A stretch of DNA of 64,000 nucleotides from Nodularia sphaerocarpa UHCC 0038 (GCF_022376295.1 NZ_CP060140.1:2484356-2548355); one strand, 5' to 3'. Positions 1 to 9,496 are shown, counted from the first letter of the stretch. Numbers and translations are program-made. The notes: generated by a model from the letters alone, not told the origin.

Positions 1-30
1 GCTTACGCGCATTTACAGGAGGCTTGGACG

Positions 31-2019
31 GTTCCAATTACTAATAATCCCTATCAGGGATTGAAACCATGCTTTCCAGTGTGGGAGGAATAACTGTACT
101 AGTTCCAATTACTAATAATCCCTATCAGGGATTGAAACATCAAGGCGTAATATCGGCATTGATTATGTGGTTGCGGGTTCCAATTACTAATAATCCCTAT
201 CAGGGATTGAAACGTTAATTAGACACATTCTACACACTGAAAACATTTAGTTCCAATTACTAATAATCCCTATCAGGGATTGAAACGCCTTAATTAGTGA
301 CAACAGAATTATTCCCCTTGACGTTCCAATTACTAATAATCCCTATCAGGGATTGAAACCGAGTCCCTCCCGCACGTTAGCGAAAAACTTTTAATGGTTC
401 CAATTACTAATAATCCCTATCAGGGATTGAAACTATGACGATGGCTCATTCTTCGTTCTAGGTCATACGTTCCAATTACTAATAATCCCTATCAGGGATT
501 GAAACTCTGCAATTGACTGGAACTCCATCTACTGGCGAATGTTCCAATTACTAATAATCCCTATCAGGGATTGAAACCAACGCAACGCCATTATCAGAAC
601 ACGTCCTATATTGTTCCAATTACTAATAATCCCTATCAGGGATTGAAACCCATCTGGTTGGACGTTGACGTAGAAGTGGGGTTGTTCCAATTACTAATAA
701 TCCCTATCAGGGATTGAAACACAGCACAAGTGAATATGTGACTCCTGAAACATTGGTTCCAATTACTAATAATCCCTATCAGGGATTGAAACAATTTTGT
801 TCCAGTTGGCTTTCATAGAATCAATGGTTCCAATTACTAATAATCCCTATCAGGGATTGAAACAAACGCCTATCCCTCTGTGGAATTGTACGAATAGTTC
901 CAATTACTAATAATCCCTATCAGGGATTGAAACAATTCATATTTTTCTGTATCTATAAGTTGGTCAAATGGTTCCAATTACTAATAATCCCTATCAGGGA
1001 TTGAAACAATTAATGGGCAACCGAGAAGCAATTTCTTTGCTGAGTTCCAATTACTAATAATCCCTATCAGGGATTGAAACACAAGATACCTACTCACCAG
1101 AGGCATACACGAAGGTTCCAATTACTAATAATCCCTATCAGGGATTGAAACCCAAACCTCAGCGCGAGATCTGGAACAGTTCCAGGTTCCAATTACTAAT
1201 AATCCCTATCAGGGATTGAAACGGGATGAAATTTGGAGCTTTGCTCAAGATAATAAGTTCCAATTACTAATAATCCCTATCAGGGATTGAAACATCCACT
1301 ATTTACCCTACCTTTGCAACTCGTTTTATCTGTTCCAATTACTAATAATCCCTATCAGGGATTGAAACTCTTGATTAGCTAACTTCAATCTAGCAGCCCA
1401 CCCGTCGTTCCAATTACTAATAATCCCTATCAGGGATTGAAACTTTGAGTGCTTTTGTAATTACAACAAAGTGGAACTCGTTCCAATTACTAATAATCCC
1501 TATCAGGGATTGAAACTCGCGATCGCTAACTCCGTGGCTATCAAAGATTCGTTCCAATTACTAATAATCCCTATCAGGGATTGAAACCTAAAGTGGCGAT
1601 CGCTGAAAACGTCAAGGGTATGCGTTCCAATTACTAATAATCCCTATCAGGGATTGAAACACCTCGTGGCCATGAATGGCGACCCTCGTAAACCGGTTCC
1701 AATTACTAATAATCCCTATCAGGGATTGAAACTTCTTGCTGGGGTTTAATTGATAGGCGCACTAATTTGTTCCAATTACTAATAATCCCTATCAGGGATT
1801 GAAACCAGAGTTTAAGACATTAGCTACTTGGGGACGGTTAGTTCCAATTACTAATAATCCCTATCAGGGATTGAAACTTCACTAATACCAACAACTAACC
1901 ACCATGACCAAGTTCCAATTACTAATAATCCCTATCAGGGATTGAAACACACCATTATTATTTGTGCCAATTATTCGATCTTGTTCCAATTACTAATAAT
2001 CCTTATCAGGGATTGAAAC
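31..2019 (+). CRISPR. CRISPR array, 28 repeats and 27 complete spacers, left end outside the window
   Basis: A 37-nt repeat recurs 28 times. It begins GTTCCAATTACTAATAATCC and ends GGGATTGAAAC. The first copy is at 31-67 and the last at 1983-2019. Spacers are 33-38 nt and all different. The repeat contains a perfect 7-bp stem, AATCCCT/AGGGATT, with a 3-nt loop, followed by GAAAC; the ATTGAAAC end is typical of 5' crRNA handles. The only variant repeat is the last one, which has CCTTATC in place of CCCTATC. A degenerate repeat normally marks the trailer end, so transcription should run on the plus strand from a leader to the left of base 1. No cas gene occurs in the window. ATTGAAAC ends are common in cyanobacterial type I-D and III arrays, but the type cannot be decided here. 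Confidence 0.98.
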
Positions 2020-2737
2020 TAGATAAAAACTTAGAGGATGTTTTAAAAGTTTTGGGCGAATATAATTCGCTACTACACAAGCAAAGTCCACCTGCGTGGA
2101 CTAATGAAAAAGTCAGGTTTTTAACCCGCGCAGGCGGGTTTGGTTTGTATAGCCGCGACTTCCAGTCGCCAGGGCTAGTAATAAATTAGACTTGTGCATT
2201 CATCCTCTTAGACCTGTACGCCTTGGTATATATTGGATTTCAAAGCTTCTCCAATATCAAAAGCTGTTCCACTTCCCTCCCCTGTAGGCTACGGTGTACA
2301 CACAAGTCTTCTGACTCCCTCTAACTCCCCCTAAACCCCTTCGGGGATGCGCCTTCGGCGTAGAGTAAGGGAGAGAACCGGATTTTCCCCCCTAAACCCC
2401 TTCGGGGATGCGCCTTCGGCGTAGTGCAAGGGGGGATTAAGGGGGGTAAATTCAGGGTATGTGCTTGATTGCCAAGATGTGTGTACACCGTAGCCCCTGT
2501 AGGGGAGGGTTAGAGAGGGGTGGAGGAGAGGAATGGAAGCGAGGTTTTTCGGTAAACAACCTGTTAAACCATGCTCGTAATCGCATAGTAGAATCAGAGA
2601 ATTAAAATTATTGCTTTGCGCCTACCCTACACCGAATGCCTAACGGCGAATGCGTGAAACTCATTCATAGATTCATCAAAAAATCAACCCCCCACAAAAA
2701 GATCATTTGCAAAAGGTTGATTAAGTTTTATTAAGAA
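2020..2737. repeat. Intergenic repeat-rich stretch after the CRISPR array, no gene seen
   Basis: This stretch contains several palindromes and repeats and no convincing gene. There is a hairpin GTCCAC-CT-GCGTGGAC at about 2086-2101 and another, AACCCGC-GCAG-GCGGGTT, near 2127-2147, of the kind dispersed in Nostoc genomes. A unit beginning CCCCTAAACCCCTTCGGGG occurs twice, near 2327 and 2389. A 15-bp perfect inverted repeat, CTACGGTGTACACAC at 2289-2303 and its complement at 2479-2493, brackets about 200 bp including both copies. A short open frame at 1962-2189 runs through the last CRISPR repeat and is not a credible gene. Confidence 0.6.
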
Positions 2738-4804
2738 TTACTGCTCAACAATTGGGAGGATAGGCTGCTCAACAATCGGCACAATTGGCTCAAGTTCTTG
2801 AGGCTGAGGATTGAGGAAAGACTGCCAATCCTTAATTTGCTGTTGCGCCCTACTGTAAACAGAACTACTGCGTGGAATCAACTTAGCAATCTCAATACCT
2901 CGAAGCATATTAACCTCACCCTGAGAACGGGCAATATCGAATAATCGCTGACTCCATTGGTTAATAGCAATATTCACATCCATACGCAACGTGCTACTTC
3001 TAGGAACTCGATCAGCCAATCCTATAGCCTGAGACAAAGCTTCTGGTGTACTAGCCGCAGCAACCTCCCTGGCTCTAGTCCAGTTTTCTCTAGCGCGGAT
3101 TTGCCCTTGCCAATCATCTATAGACTTCCTGGCTTCACCAGAAAGCGATCGCCTCGATGACGCAATTGATTGAGCCGTATTAATAGCAGCAGTCAAATCC
3201 CCACTGCGCGCCAGCATTCTTGCCTGATCTAAATATGGCTGATCTTGTATTCGCTGAACAGTAGCCGTCCATGCGTTAATTTTGCTCTGTGCTTCCGAAT
3301 ACAATGCCCGACCCCGGCGGATTTGTCCAGCTTCAGATATTGCTCCTTGCAAAGAATTAATATCATTTAGCCATGCCAATTGTTGAGCGCGTTCCAAAAT
3401 AGGTCTATCTTCAATAGTTTCCACTTGGTTACGCCAACGGTTGATTTCTTTCCTCGCTTCTGACGCGCGGGGATTATTAGAAGAAATCATCTGGACTTCA
3501 CTAATCGCTGCTGTTAAATATTCGATAGTCCCTTGGCTGGCAAGTGTCCGGGCTTTTTCTAAACGCGCCACATCTTCAATTTCCATTTGCCAACGAGCAA
3601 TCAATTGCTGTGCCTCACCATAAATTGGCCGAGAAGCATCAACTTGTTGCGCCTGAAAAATAGCCGTTTCTAAACCAGATACCGTACCAATCCATGCACT
3701 CCTGTGGGCATCAGTCAAAGCAATAAAATCTGCCACTTCAGCCTGTAATCGCGTATTATCAGGGATTTGTCTAGCAATATCTAAAGCTGTATTCGCATCG
3801 CGCCTATCGAGACTTGCCTGTGCCAACTCCAGCATTTTGCGGCCAATTTCGGGAATCAACTCCTGCGCTTTTGCATAAATATAGCTTTCCGATTTAATAG
3901 ACTCAGAGATTTTAATCGCTTCTAGTAAATTATTTACTACCTTGCTATTTGCTAAACGTTCAGCATTTGCTAACTTATCACCATCTTCCCGTGCTGAACT
4001 AATCAAATTATTTAATTGATCATACTTAACAGTTGACCAGTATTGATTATCTACACGCAGTAATCTAGCCGATAGCATAAACGCTGATTGCCAGCGCCGT
4101 TCCATTAGTTCCCCTTGAGCATTCTTATATATATCTTCTGCCTGAGACCAAATTGACTGCCATTTAGTAACTTGTTCATCTACTAATTCATAAGGCGGCA
4201 GATCATTCGGTATCTGACGGGCAGTGGCGATCGCCTCCTCTAAATTTCCCGCCTGAAAACTTTGGTCTGCTAGCCGCAAAATATCCTGCGACCATTCCTT
4301 TAAAAAACGATCAATTTCCCCTCGCAACGGGTGATCCTCTGATATTTTACTAACTATAGCGATCGCTTCTAGTAAATTCTTGACATTCTGCTTAGAAGCT
4401 GCTATCTGAGCGCAATGTAACTTCACCGAAACACTCACAAAAGGTCGGGAAATCGCTGGACAACTGGGGGCGCTGGGTAGCTTCATCAGCATTGCCATCG
4501 CCAGGAATCCCACACTGCCAGGAATTAATGTCAGTACTACCCCCCACAGCATCCAGCTTCTCAACCAGCGTGGAGATTTGCCAGAATTTTGACTGGGTAA
4601 ACTAGTTTCTGCCGACTGATTATTTAAAGGTAATTCAGAAGAATCTTGCTTTTCTCGCTTCACTGAATTAGAGGTAGAACCAGTAGCCGAGACACCAAAT
4701 GCTTGAGTTTCACCGAATTGTGGCGTTCGGGATAATCTTTTCATATTATCTGGCTCTCCGGCTCTGGATGGGGGCCAACTTTCTGGAATATCCCGATTTG
4801 TCAT
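2738..4804 (-). CDS. Hypothetical membrane-anchored protein with helical TPR-like repeats
   Basis: The 688-residue product has a polar N-terminus of about 80 residues, one hydrophobic segment at about residues 84-110 (WMLWGVVLTLIPGSVGFLAM) and then about 570 residues of repeated alpha-helical character. Motifs such as 'ARQIP', 'AISEA', 'AQQLIARWQ' and 'INQWSQRL' recur about every 35-45 residues, which resembles degenerate TPR or coiled-coil repeats. The C-terminus carries a duplicated 'PIVEQP' tail. The topology suggests an inner-membrane anchor with a large soluble domain, probably outside the cytoplasm, but this is inference. I do not recognise a named family. It lies downstream of hslO on the same strand with a 154-bp gap. 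Confidence 0.85.
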   Translation of the reverse strand: MTNRDIPESWPPSRAGEPDNMKRLSRTPQFGETQAFGVSATGSTSNSVKREKQDSSELPLNNQSAETSLPSQNSGKSPRWLRSWMLWGVVLTLIPGSVGFLAMAMLMKLPSAPSCPAISRPFVSVSVKLHCAQIAASKQNVKNLLEAIAIVSKISEDHPLRGEIDRFLKEWSQDILRLADQSFQAGNLEEAIATARQIPNDLPPYELVDEQVTKWQSIWSQAEDIYKNAQGELMERRWQSAFMLSARLLRVDNQYWSTVKYDQLNNLISSAREDGDKLANAERLANSKVVNNLLEAIKISESIKSESYIYAKAQELIPEIGRKMLELAQASLDRRDANTALDIARQIPDNTRLQAEVADFIALTDAHRSAWIGTVSGLETAIFQAQQVDASRPIYGEAQQLIARWQMEIEDVARLEKARTLASQGTIEYLTAAISEVQMISSNNPRASEARKEINRWRNQVETIEDRPILERAQQLAWLNDINSLQGAISEAGQIRRGRALYSEAQSKINAWTATVQRIQDQPYLDQARMLARSGDLTAAINTAQSIASSRRSLSGEARKSIDDWQGQIRARENWTRAREVAAASTPEALSQAIGLADRVPRSSTLRMDVNIAINQWSQRLFDIARSQGEVNMLRGIEIAKLIPRSSSVYSRAQQQIKDWQSFLNPQPQELEPIVPIVEQPILPIVEQ

Positions 4805-4958
4805 CTCTCACACCAAAATAGTTGAATAGCGAACTGTTCTAGGCTGATAATTCCGATGCTGTCATAGTAACTTTCTCATATTTTCAAAGCTACATGATTA
4901 AATATCCTCTGACCACAGATAGCATCAATCTCATCCGCCTTTAGTATTAATTTATACT

Positions 4959-5864
4959 TTAGCCAGAAACTGAAGATTCCGTTTGCAAATCAACAATTAA
5001 CTGCGCCAAATGATTACTACTTGCTTGGTAAACTTCGCCGCAAAATTCACAAATTGCCTCAGCACCATCATCTTTAACAATCATGTCTTGCAATTCCTCT
5101 TCTCCCAGAATTTTTAATGCCCCTAGCACACGGTCAAAAGAGCAGCCACAGTGGAAACGCAACATTTGACTTTCAGGAAATATTGACAGACCCATGTCTC
5201 CTAATAAATCATTAAAAATTTCTGGCAACGTCTTCCCCGCTTGTAACAACGGTGTAAATCCAGACAAACTCGAAACCCGTGACTCCAGTGTTTCCACCAA
5301 AGCCTCATCTCTGGCAGCTTTCGGCAAAACTTGCACAAGCAACCCTCCAGAAGCCGTTACACCACTTGCTCCTACAAATACACCTAAAACCAAAGCCGAA
5401 GGTGTTTGTTCAGAACTAACTAAGTAATGAGCCACATCGTCGCCTATCTCCCCCGATACTAGTTCAACCGTACTAGAGTAAGGAAAGCCATAACCGATAT
5501 CTCGCACCACGTACAGGAAACCGTTACCCACTGCACCACCAACATCGAGCTTACCTCTATCATTAGGAGGCAATTCTACAGATGGGTTAGCCACATAGCC
5601 GCGTACAGTGCCATCCAAGCCAGCATCTACCAAAAGACCACCCAACGGCCCATCACCCTTGATCCGGAAATTCACCCTAGAACCAGGTCGCTTCATACTA
5701 GAAGCCATTAATAAACCCGCCGACATACTCCGCCCCAGTGCAGCAGTTGCCACATAAGACAGCTTGTGACGTTGCCGTGCTTCTTCTGTTAAACGAGTAG
5801 TAATCACACCCACAGCACGAATTCCACCGTCGGCAGCTGTGGCACGCATCAATTGGTCAGCCAT
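4959..5864 (-). CDS. hslO: Hsp33 redox-regulated chaperone
   Basis: A 301-residue protein of normal Hsp33 length. Hsp33 is a cytoplasmic holdase that becomes active when oxidants release zinc from its C-terminal cysteines. The C-terminus shows the expected metal site: C-x-C in 'FHCGCSF' (about residues 239/241) and C-x-x-C in 'CEFCGEVY' (about 272/275), 30 residues apart. The N-terminal body has typical Hsp33 text ('VATAALGRSMSAGLLMASSMK', 'GDGPLGGLLVDAG', 'GYVANP'). I start it at ATG 5864 (MADQLMRA), where family proteins begin. An upstream in-frame codon at 5888 would add eight residues. It is probably monocistronic or cotranscribed with the downstream repeat protein. Confidence 0.95.
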   Translation of the reverse strand: MADQLMRATAADGGIRAVGVITTRLTEEARQRHKLSYVATAALGRSMSAGLLMASSMKRPGSRVNFRIKGDGPLGGLLVDAGLDGTVRGYVANPSVELPPNDRGKLDVGGAVGNGFLYVVRDIGYGFPYSSTVELVSGEIGDDVAHYLVSSEQTPSALVLGVFVGASGVTASGGLLVQVLPKAARDEALVETLESRVSSLSGFTPLLQAGKTLPEIFNDLLGDMGLSIFPESQMLRFHCGCSFDRVLGALKILGEEELQDMIVKDDGAEAICEFCGEVYQASSNHLAQLIVDLQTESSVSG

Positions 5865-6014
5865 GAAAAACCTTACATTTCTTAACAAGTCTACATTTTC
5901 TATTCTAAATTCTCATCTAGTAGAAAAACGACACTGTGATTGGTGATTGTATTTGCAATACTAGAACTACAACGCACTAAAAATCAGTTCTGACCTTTAA
6001 ACAATTATTAAAAA

Positions 6015-6395
6015 ATGTTGGGTAATTTTCAACAAAGTCAACTCCGGATAGAAATCACAGCCTCCGCTAGTGCGATTCGGGATAGTTTGCAACATCCCGA
6101 AAATCTAGCCCAATGGCTTGTCGGGCAAAGTTTCGCCCCAGGAATGCCAGAAGAACTGCATACTGGATTTCAGTTTACAACCTGGACTGGGCCAATTTCA
6201 ATTCATCATCAAGTAGAAGTGGCAAAACCCAATTGTCTCCGGTTGCTACTCAGTGGCGGTATTGATGGCTTTCATGAATGGTACTGGGGAGAAGGTTGGG
6301 TGCAGTCCCGCTTGGAAGGTGTGTCAATTCTGCCTCTTAATTTAGGTCAAACCCTAAATTTGTGGAGTTTGCGGCAGTTTTTGTTAAATAAATAG
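6015..6395 (+). CDS. SRPBCC (START-like) family hypothetical protein
   Basis: A 126-residue protein. The pattern 'LRIEITASASAIRDSLQHPENLAQWL' (a strand followed by the N-terminal helix with 'P..L..W'), later 'GFQFTTWTGPISIHHQVEVAKPNCLRLLLSGGIDG' strands and a C-terminal helix 'LNLWSLRQFLLNK', match the helix-grip fold of SRPBCC/polyketide-cyclase-like proteins. Such proteins bind hydrophobic ligands, but no ligand or reaction can be read from the sequence. It is divergent from hslO on the other strand (150-bp gap). No signal peptide is visible. Confidence 0.8.
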   Translation: MLGNFQQSQLRIEITASASAIRDSLQHPENLAQWLVGQSFAPGMPEELHTGFQFTTWTGPISIHHQVEVAKPNCLRLLLSGGIDGFHEWYWGEGWVQSRLEGVSILPLNLGQTLNLWSLRQFLLNK

Positions 6396-6563
6396 TATAA
6401 ACGCCATCAATCGCGTCTCTACTAGAAGAATTAATTAACCAACTTTTATCACTGTGGGGAGATCCAAATAATCGTAGGTTGGGTTAAACTCAGTGAAACC
6501 CAACTTCACCAGGGATTTTTGCCGTGAGGTTTCCTTCCTCAACCTACATTCAGGACTCAAAAC

Positions 6564-6995
6564 TCAAGAAGTTGGTTTAACCACCAACACCGAACAATGA
6601 GCCTCTTCCACTACTTGAGTGCTTACAGAACCCAAGACAATTCGCTTGATCCCAACTAACCCGCGACTGCCAATAATAATTAAATCAGCCTGATAAATAT
6701 TGGCTAGTCTAATAATTTCCACCGCCGGATCACCTGTTACCAATTCTAATTCACTGTTGAATGATAACTTTTCTTTATAACTTAACAGTAGTTTTTCAAT
6801 ATGGAAATCAGGAAACTTTGAAGATTCTGGCTGAGGGCGGTCTGCGGGTAGTTCCCTCTCTGACTCTGGTGTAGGAAACACATGACACAGAATCACTTTG
6901 GCATCACTAGCCAACACCAAATCATTTAAACTTTCAATAACTCGTTCCCCAATTTCCGACCCGTCAAGAGCTACCAAAACATTTTTTAGCACCAC
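6564..6995 (-). CDS. Universal stress protein, UspA family
   Basis: A 143-residue single-domain USP. The N-terminal strand 'NVLVALDGSEIGERVI' carries the usual V-x-D-G-S motif, and the C-terminal ATP-binding signature G-x2-G-x9-GS is present in 'GSRGLVGIKRIVLGSVS', followed by the final strand 'CSVLVVKP'. This is the ATP-binding subclass of the family, acting in the cytoplasm, usually as a dimer in stress responses. It lies 163 bp downstream of hisD on the same strand. The gap contains no obvious terminator hairpin. Confidence 0.93.
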   Translation of the reverse strand: MVLKNVLVALDGSEIGERVIESLNDLVLASDAKVILCHVFPTPESERELPADRPQPESSKFPDFHIEKLLLSYKEKLSFNSELELVTGDPAVEIIRLANIYQADLIIIGSRGLVGIKRIVLGSVSTQVVEEAHCSVLVVKPTS

Positions 6996-7158
6996 TCATC
7001 TCCTAAAAGGTATACCCCTTTCATATAGTTAGTTAATACAAGTAATTAGTCGTTACAGCCTTGGTGACAAAATCTGAGGTTATTGCTCTCCAATCCTATA
7101 TTTTGCAGCTACCGAGTAGCTTTGTCCAATAGTTTAGGCAAAAAATAAACAAGGAAAA

Positions 7159-8460
7159 TCATTCTTCCTGCTGAATTCTGCGTCTGACTGAATCTTTATG
7201 AGACGGTAAGCCCTCGGCTGTTGCTAGCGCGTCAATAGCCCCAGCTACTTTTTGCAGTGCAGTCGGTGAGTATTGAATAATACTGGAATGTTTGAGAAAT
7301 GTTTCTACTCCTAAAGGTGAAGCATAACGAGCAGCACCGGAAGTCGGCAAGGTGTGGTTAGGCCCTGCCAGATAGTCTCCTACAGCTTCTGGTGTAGAAT
7401 AGCCCATGAATATTGCCCCGGCGTGACGAATCTGGGGAAGTAATGCCCAAGGATCTTTAATTTCTAATTCTAAATGTTCGGGAGCAAATTCGTTGGAAAA
7501 TGCTGCTGCTGCTGACAAAGACTCGACAACTACAATTAATCCATAGTGAGCGATCGCTTTCTCTGTGTCTATCCGTCGTGGATGATCTACTAATTGTCTT
7601 TCCACAGCTACTTGCACATTTTTGGCTAAAGCCGTATCCGTAGTCAACAAAATCGCCGCCGCCATTGGATCATGTTCAGCTTGCGCCAACAAGTCCGCCG
7701 CCACATTCACCGGATTTGCTGTTTCATCGGCAATAATTAATACTTCACTCGGACCTGCTAAGGAATCAATACCGACAGTACCGTAAACCAGCTTTTTGGC
7801 TAAGGTGACATAAATATTGCCAGGGCCAGTAATTACATCGACTTTCGGAATTGTTTCTGTACCGTAAGCCAAAGCTGCGATCGCTTGCGCCCCGCCAACA
7901 CGATAAATTTCTTGTATCCCTGCTTCTTGTGCAGCTACCAAAACAGCTGGGTTAATCGCTTTTCTAGCACCAGGTGGTGTTACCATCACCACACGAGGCA
8001 CACCAGCCACCTTAGCCGGAATAGCATTCATAAGTACAGTACTGGGATAGATAGCGCGACCACCAGGCACATATAACCCGGCACAATCTACAGGAGTATA
8101 GCGTTTGCCCAGCACCACATCATCATCGCCAAAGTGTACCCAACTTTTGGGGACACGCTGTCGGTGAAATGCTTCAATCTGGCGGCTAGCCAACTGTATC
8201 GCCTGGAGTAGCTCCTTTGATACCTGTTGGTAGGCTGCATCCATTTCCGAGCCAGTAACACGCAATTCCTCTGATTTCAGAGTTTGGTTATCGAATTCAC
8301 CTGTATAATACAAAACAGCTTTGTCGCCTTGGCGCTTCACTGCTTGCAATACTTCGCGCACAGTTGCTTCTTTGTGAAGCACGTGTTCATCGTGAGTACG
8401 ATTGCAGATACGTTGTAGTTCTGATACAACGTCTGCCTGCTGAGTAATGATTCGCAGCAT
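7159..8460 (-). CDS. hisD: Histidinol dehydrogenase
   Basis: The 433-residue protein is the usual HisD length. It catalyses the last two steps of histidine synthesis, NAD-dependent oxidation of L-histidinol to histidine via the aldehyde. Diagnostic segments are present: 'GLYVPGGRAIYPSTVLM', 'RVGGAQAIAALAYGT', 'VDVITGPGNIYV', the zinc-binding 'LAQAEHDPMA' (Gln and His ligands), and 'NEFAPEHLEL' with the catalytic His of the PEHLE motif. The ATG start at 8460 gives the standard N-terminus MLRIITQQ. No other his gene is nearby, as is common in cyanobacteria where his genes are scattered. Confidence 0.97.
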   Translation of the reverse strand: MLRIITQQADVVSELQRICNRTHDEHVLHKEATVREVLQAVKRQGDKAVLYYTGEFDNQTLKSEELRVTGSEMDAAYQQVSKELLQAIQLASRQIEAFHRQRVPKSWVHFGDDDVVLGKRYTPVDCAGLYVPGGRAIYPSTVLMNAIPAKVAGVPRVVMVTPPGARKAINPAVLVAAQEAGIQEIYRVGGAQAIAALAYGTETIPKVDVITGPGNIYVTLAKKLVYGTVGIDSLAGPSEVLIIADETANPVNVAADLLAQAEHDPMAAAILLTTDTALAKNVQVAVERQLVDHPRRIDTEKAIAHYGLIVVVESLSAAAAFSNEFAPEHLELEIKDPWALLPQIRHAGAIFMGYSTPEAVGDYLAGPNHTLPTSGAARYASPLGVETFLKHSSIIQYSPTALQKVAGAIDALATAEGLPSHKDSVRRRIQQEE

Positions 8461-8582
8461 GGAGTAAGGAGAATGCCAAAATTTAGATTATTCCCGCCTG
8501 AGAATCAGTCTTCACTTTTAACCAATGAGGTTTTTGAGCTAATTCTAATTCTCTTCTCTAGCTTAACCTGGATTTTTTTGAT

Positions 8583-8922
8583 GTCTTCAAGCCGCACTCT
8601 TGTGCAAGCTTCCAGTCATGAGTTAGGCGCGACCTATTCTGTTAAAATTAGTGTATAGCGAAAACCAAGCTAAATCTGAACCACGACAACTAAAGATATG
8701 GGGTTCCACTAGGAAATAGATATTTTTATCACTCATATTGTGGGTAAAATCTTTAAGGTACAGAGGTTAAACATACTTAGAGTTTTTAGGTACTTGTTTA
8801 AAAGTCGCCGTCGGTGCGCCGGAGACTGGAAACGCCTGTGGAGAACTTGTAAGTCCTGGAGCAATTCAGGCACAGATCGTTGAAGTAGGAATCACGCGAC
8901 TTTTAGTCGTGTGAGGTTCAAA
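8583..8922 (+). mobile_element. Decayed TnpB (IS200/IS605-type) element keeping both ends and the tnpB 3' tail
   Basis: Two segments match the intact TnpB element at 49371-50771. The left-end segment 8614-8638 is identical over 25 bp to the complement of 50720-50744. The right-end segment 8810-8914 still reads in frame as the TnpB C-terminus: 21 of 28 residues match TnpB residues 390-417, then 'TRLLVV' and a stop. A subterminal hairpin, CACGCGAC-TTTTA-GTCGTGTG, lies at 8893-8913. Both copies stop matching just after GAGGTTCAAA (8913-8922 here). A TTGAT pentamer precedes the left end at 8578-8582, as in the intact element. The roughly 150 bp between the ends has no relation to tnpB coding sequence that I can see, so this is an internally deleted, MITE-like remnant. 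It probably also retains the omega-RNA-encoding right end. Confidence 0.85.
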
Positions 8923-9267
8923 CTCTCAAGGCAGCCAGCATATAGGTTCCTTGAGAAGGCGAATATAATTGCTCAGTCCGTTTTACCTAATTGGCTGATC
9001 CTAGTGGAAAGCTATTTAGTATCCGGCAGGGAGAAGGTTTGCCAATACCCCCTTCCCTTACAACCTAGCCAGCACTCCTTGCAGGTTTCCTGGTGACATA
9101 TTTGCACATCCAGTTGCCTTGATCAAGGAGGTAGAATAGGGTCTGAGTATAATTTTTGCGTATTTTTCTAATTTAGTAGCTAACATTCATATCGAAGTAA
9201 CTTATTTTAACGCATTTTCTCAACCGATTGCACACAAATAGTAAAGTTGTCAAGGATACATTAAATT
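8923..9267. other. Intergenic region with many short complementary arms, candidate structured RNA
   Basis: No protein gene is visible here. The stretch 8925-9145 has more short complementary arms than neighbouring gaps: CTCAAGG (8925-8931) with CCTTGAG (8949-8955), a GGG/AAGG arm near 9031-9038 with CCTTCCC near 9051, GGCT near 8991 with AGCC near 9070, CAGG-TTT-CCTG near 9082, and the palindrome CCTTGATCAAGG near 9117. This could be an RNA gene, an rpsT leader, or chance. It does not show the conserved cores of RNase P RNA, SRP RNA or tmRNA. Confidence 0.3.
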
Positions 9268-9395
9268 AGTCATTGGTCATTAGTCATTAGTCATTAGTCA
9301 TTAGTCATTAGTCATTGGTCATTGGTCATTGGTCATTGAGAAAAAACTTTCCTACTCCCCACTCCCTACTCCCTACTCCCTACTCCCTACTCCCT
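9268..9395. repeat. Two STRR blocks upstream of rpsT
   Basis: At 9268-9339 the heptamer GTCATTA/GTCATTG is repeated about ten times. At 9351-9395 the heptamer CTCCCTA is repeated about six times. These are the short tandemly repeated repetitive sequences typical of heterocystous cyanobacteria. They lie just upstream of the likely rpsT promoter region. Confidence 0.9.
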
Positions 9396-9496
9396 AAAAG
9401 AAACTTTTTTGATAAATTCTGACATTGGCAGTATGAATGCTATATTAGTAAGTCTAGTAGTGTGTGTACATATTAATAGTATTTTTGGAATTGACT

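Noticed and set aside
1962..2189. 75-codon open frame across the last CRISPR repeat
   Set aside because: It starts in a spacer and reads through a repeat and dispersed hairpins; no protein-like conservation is plausible.
8473..8658. 61-codon frame upstream of hisD
   Set aside because: It runs into the left end of the TnpB relic and has no ribosome-binding site or recognisable content.
8911..9096. 61-codon frame following the relic
   Set aside because: It starts inside the right-end hairpin of the relic; the composition is not protein-like.
8925..9145. SRP RNA, tmRNA or RNase P RNA
   Set aside because: None of the conserved cores (for example the GTCCGGAAGGAAGC-type SRP loop) is present; kept only as an unnamed structured region.
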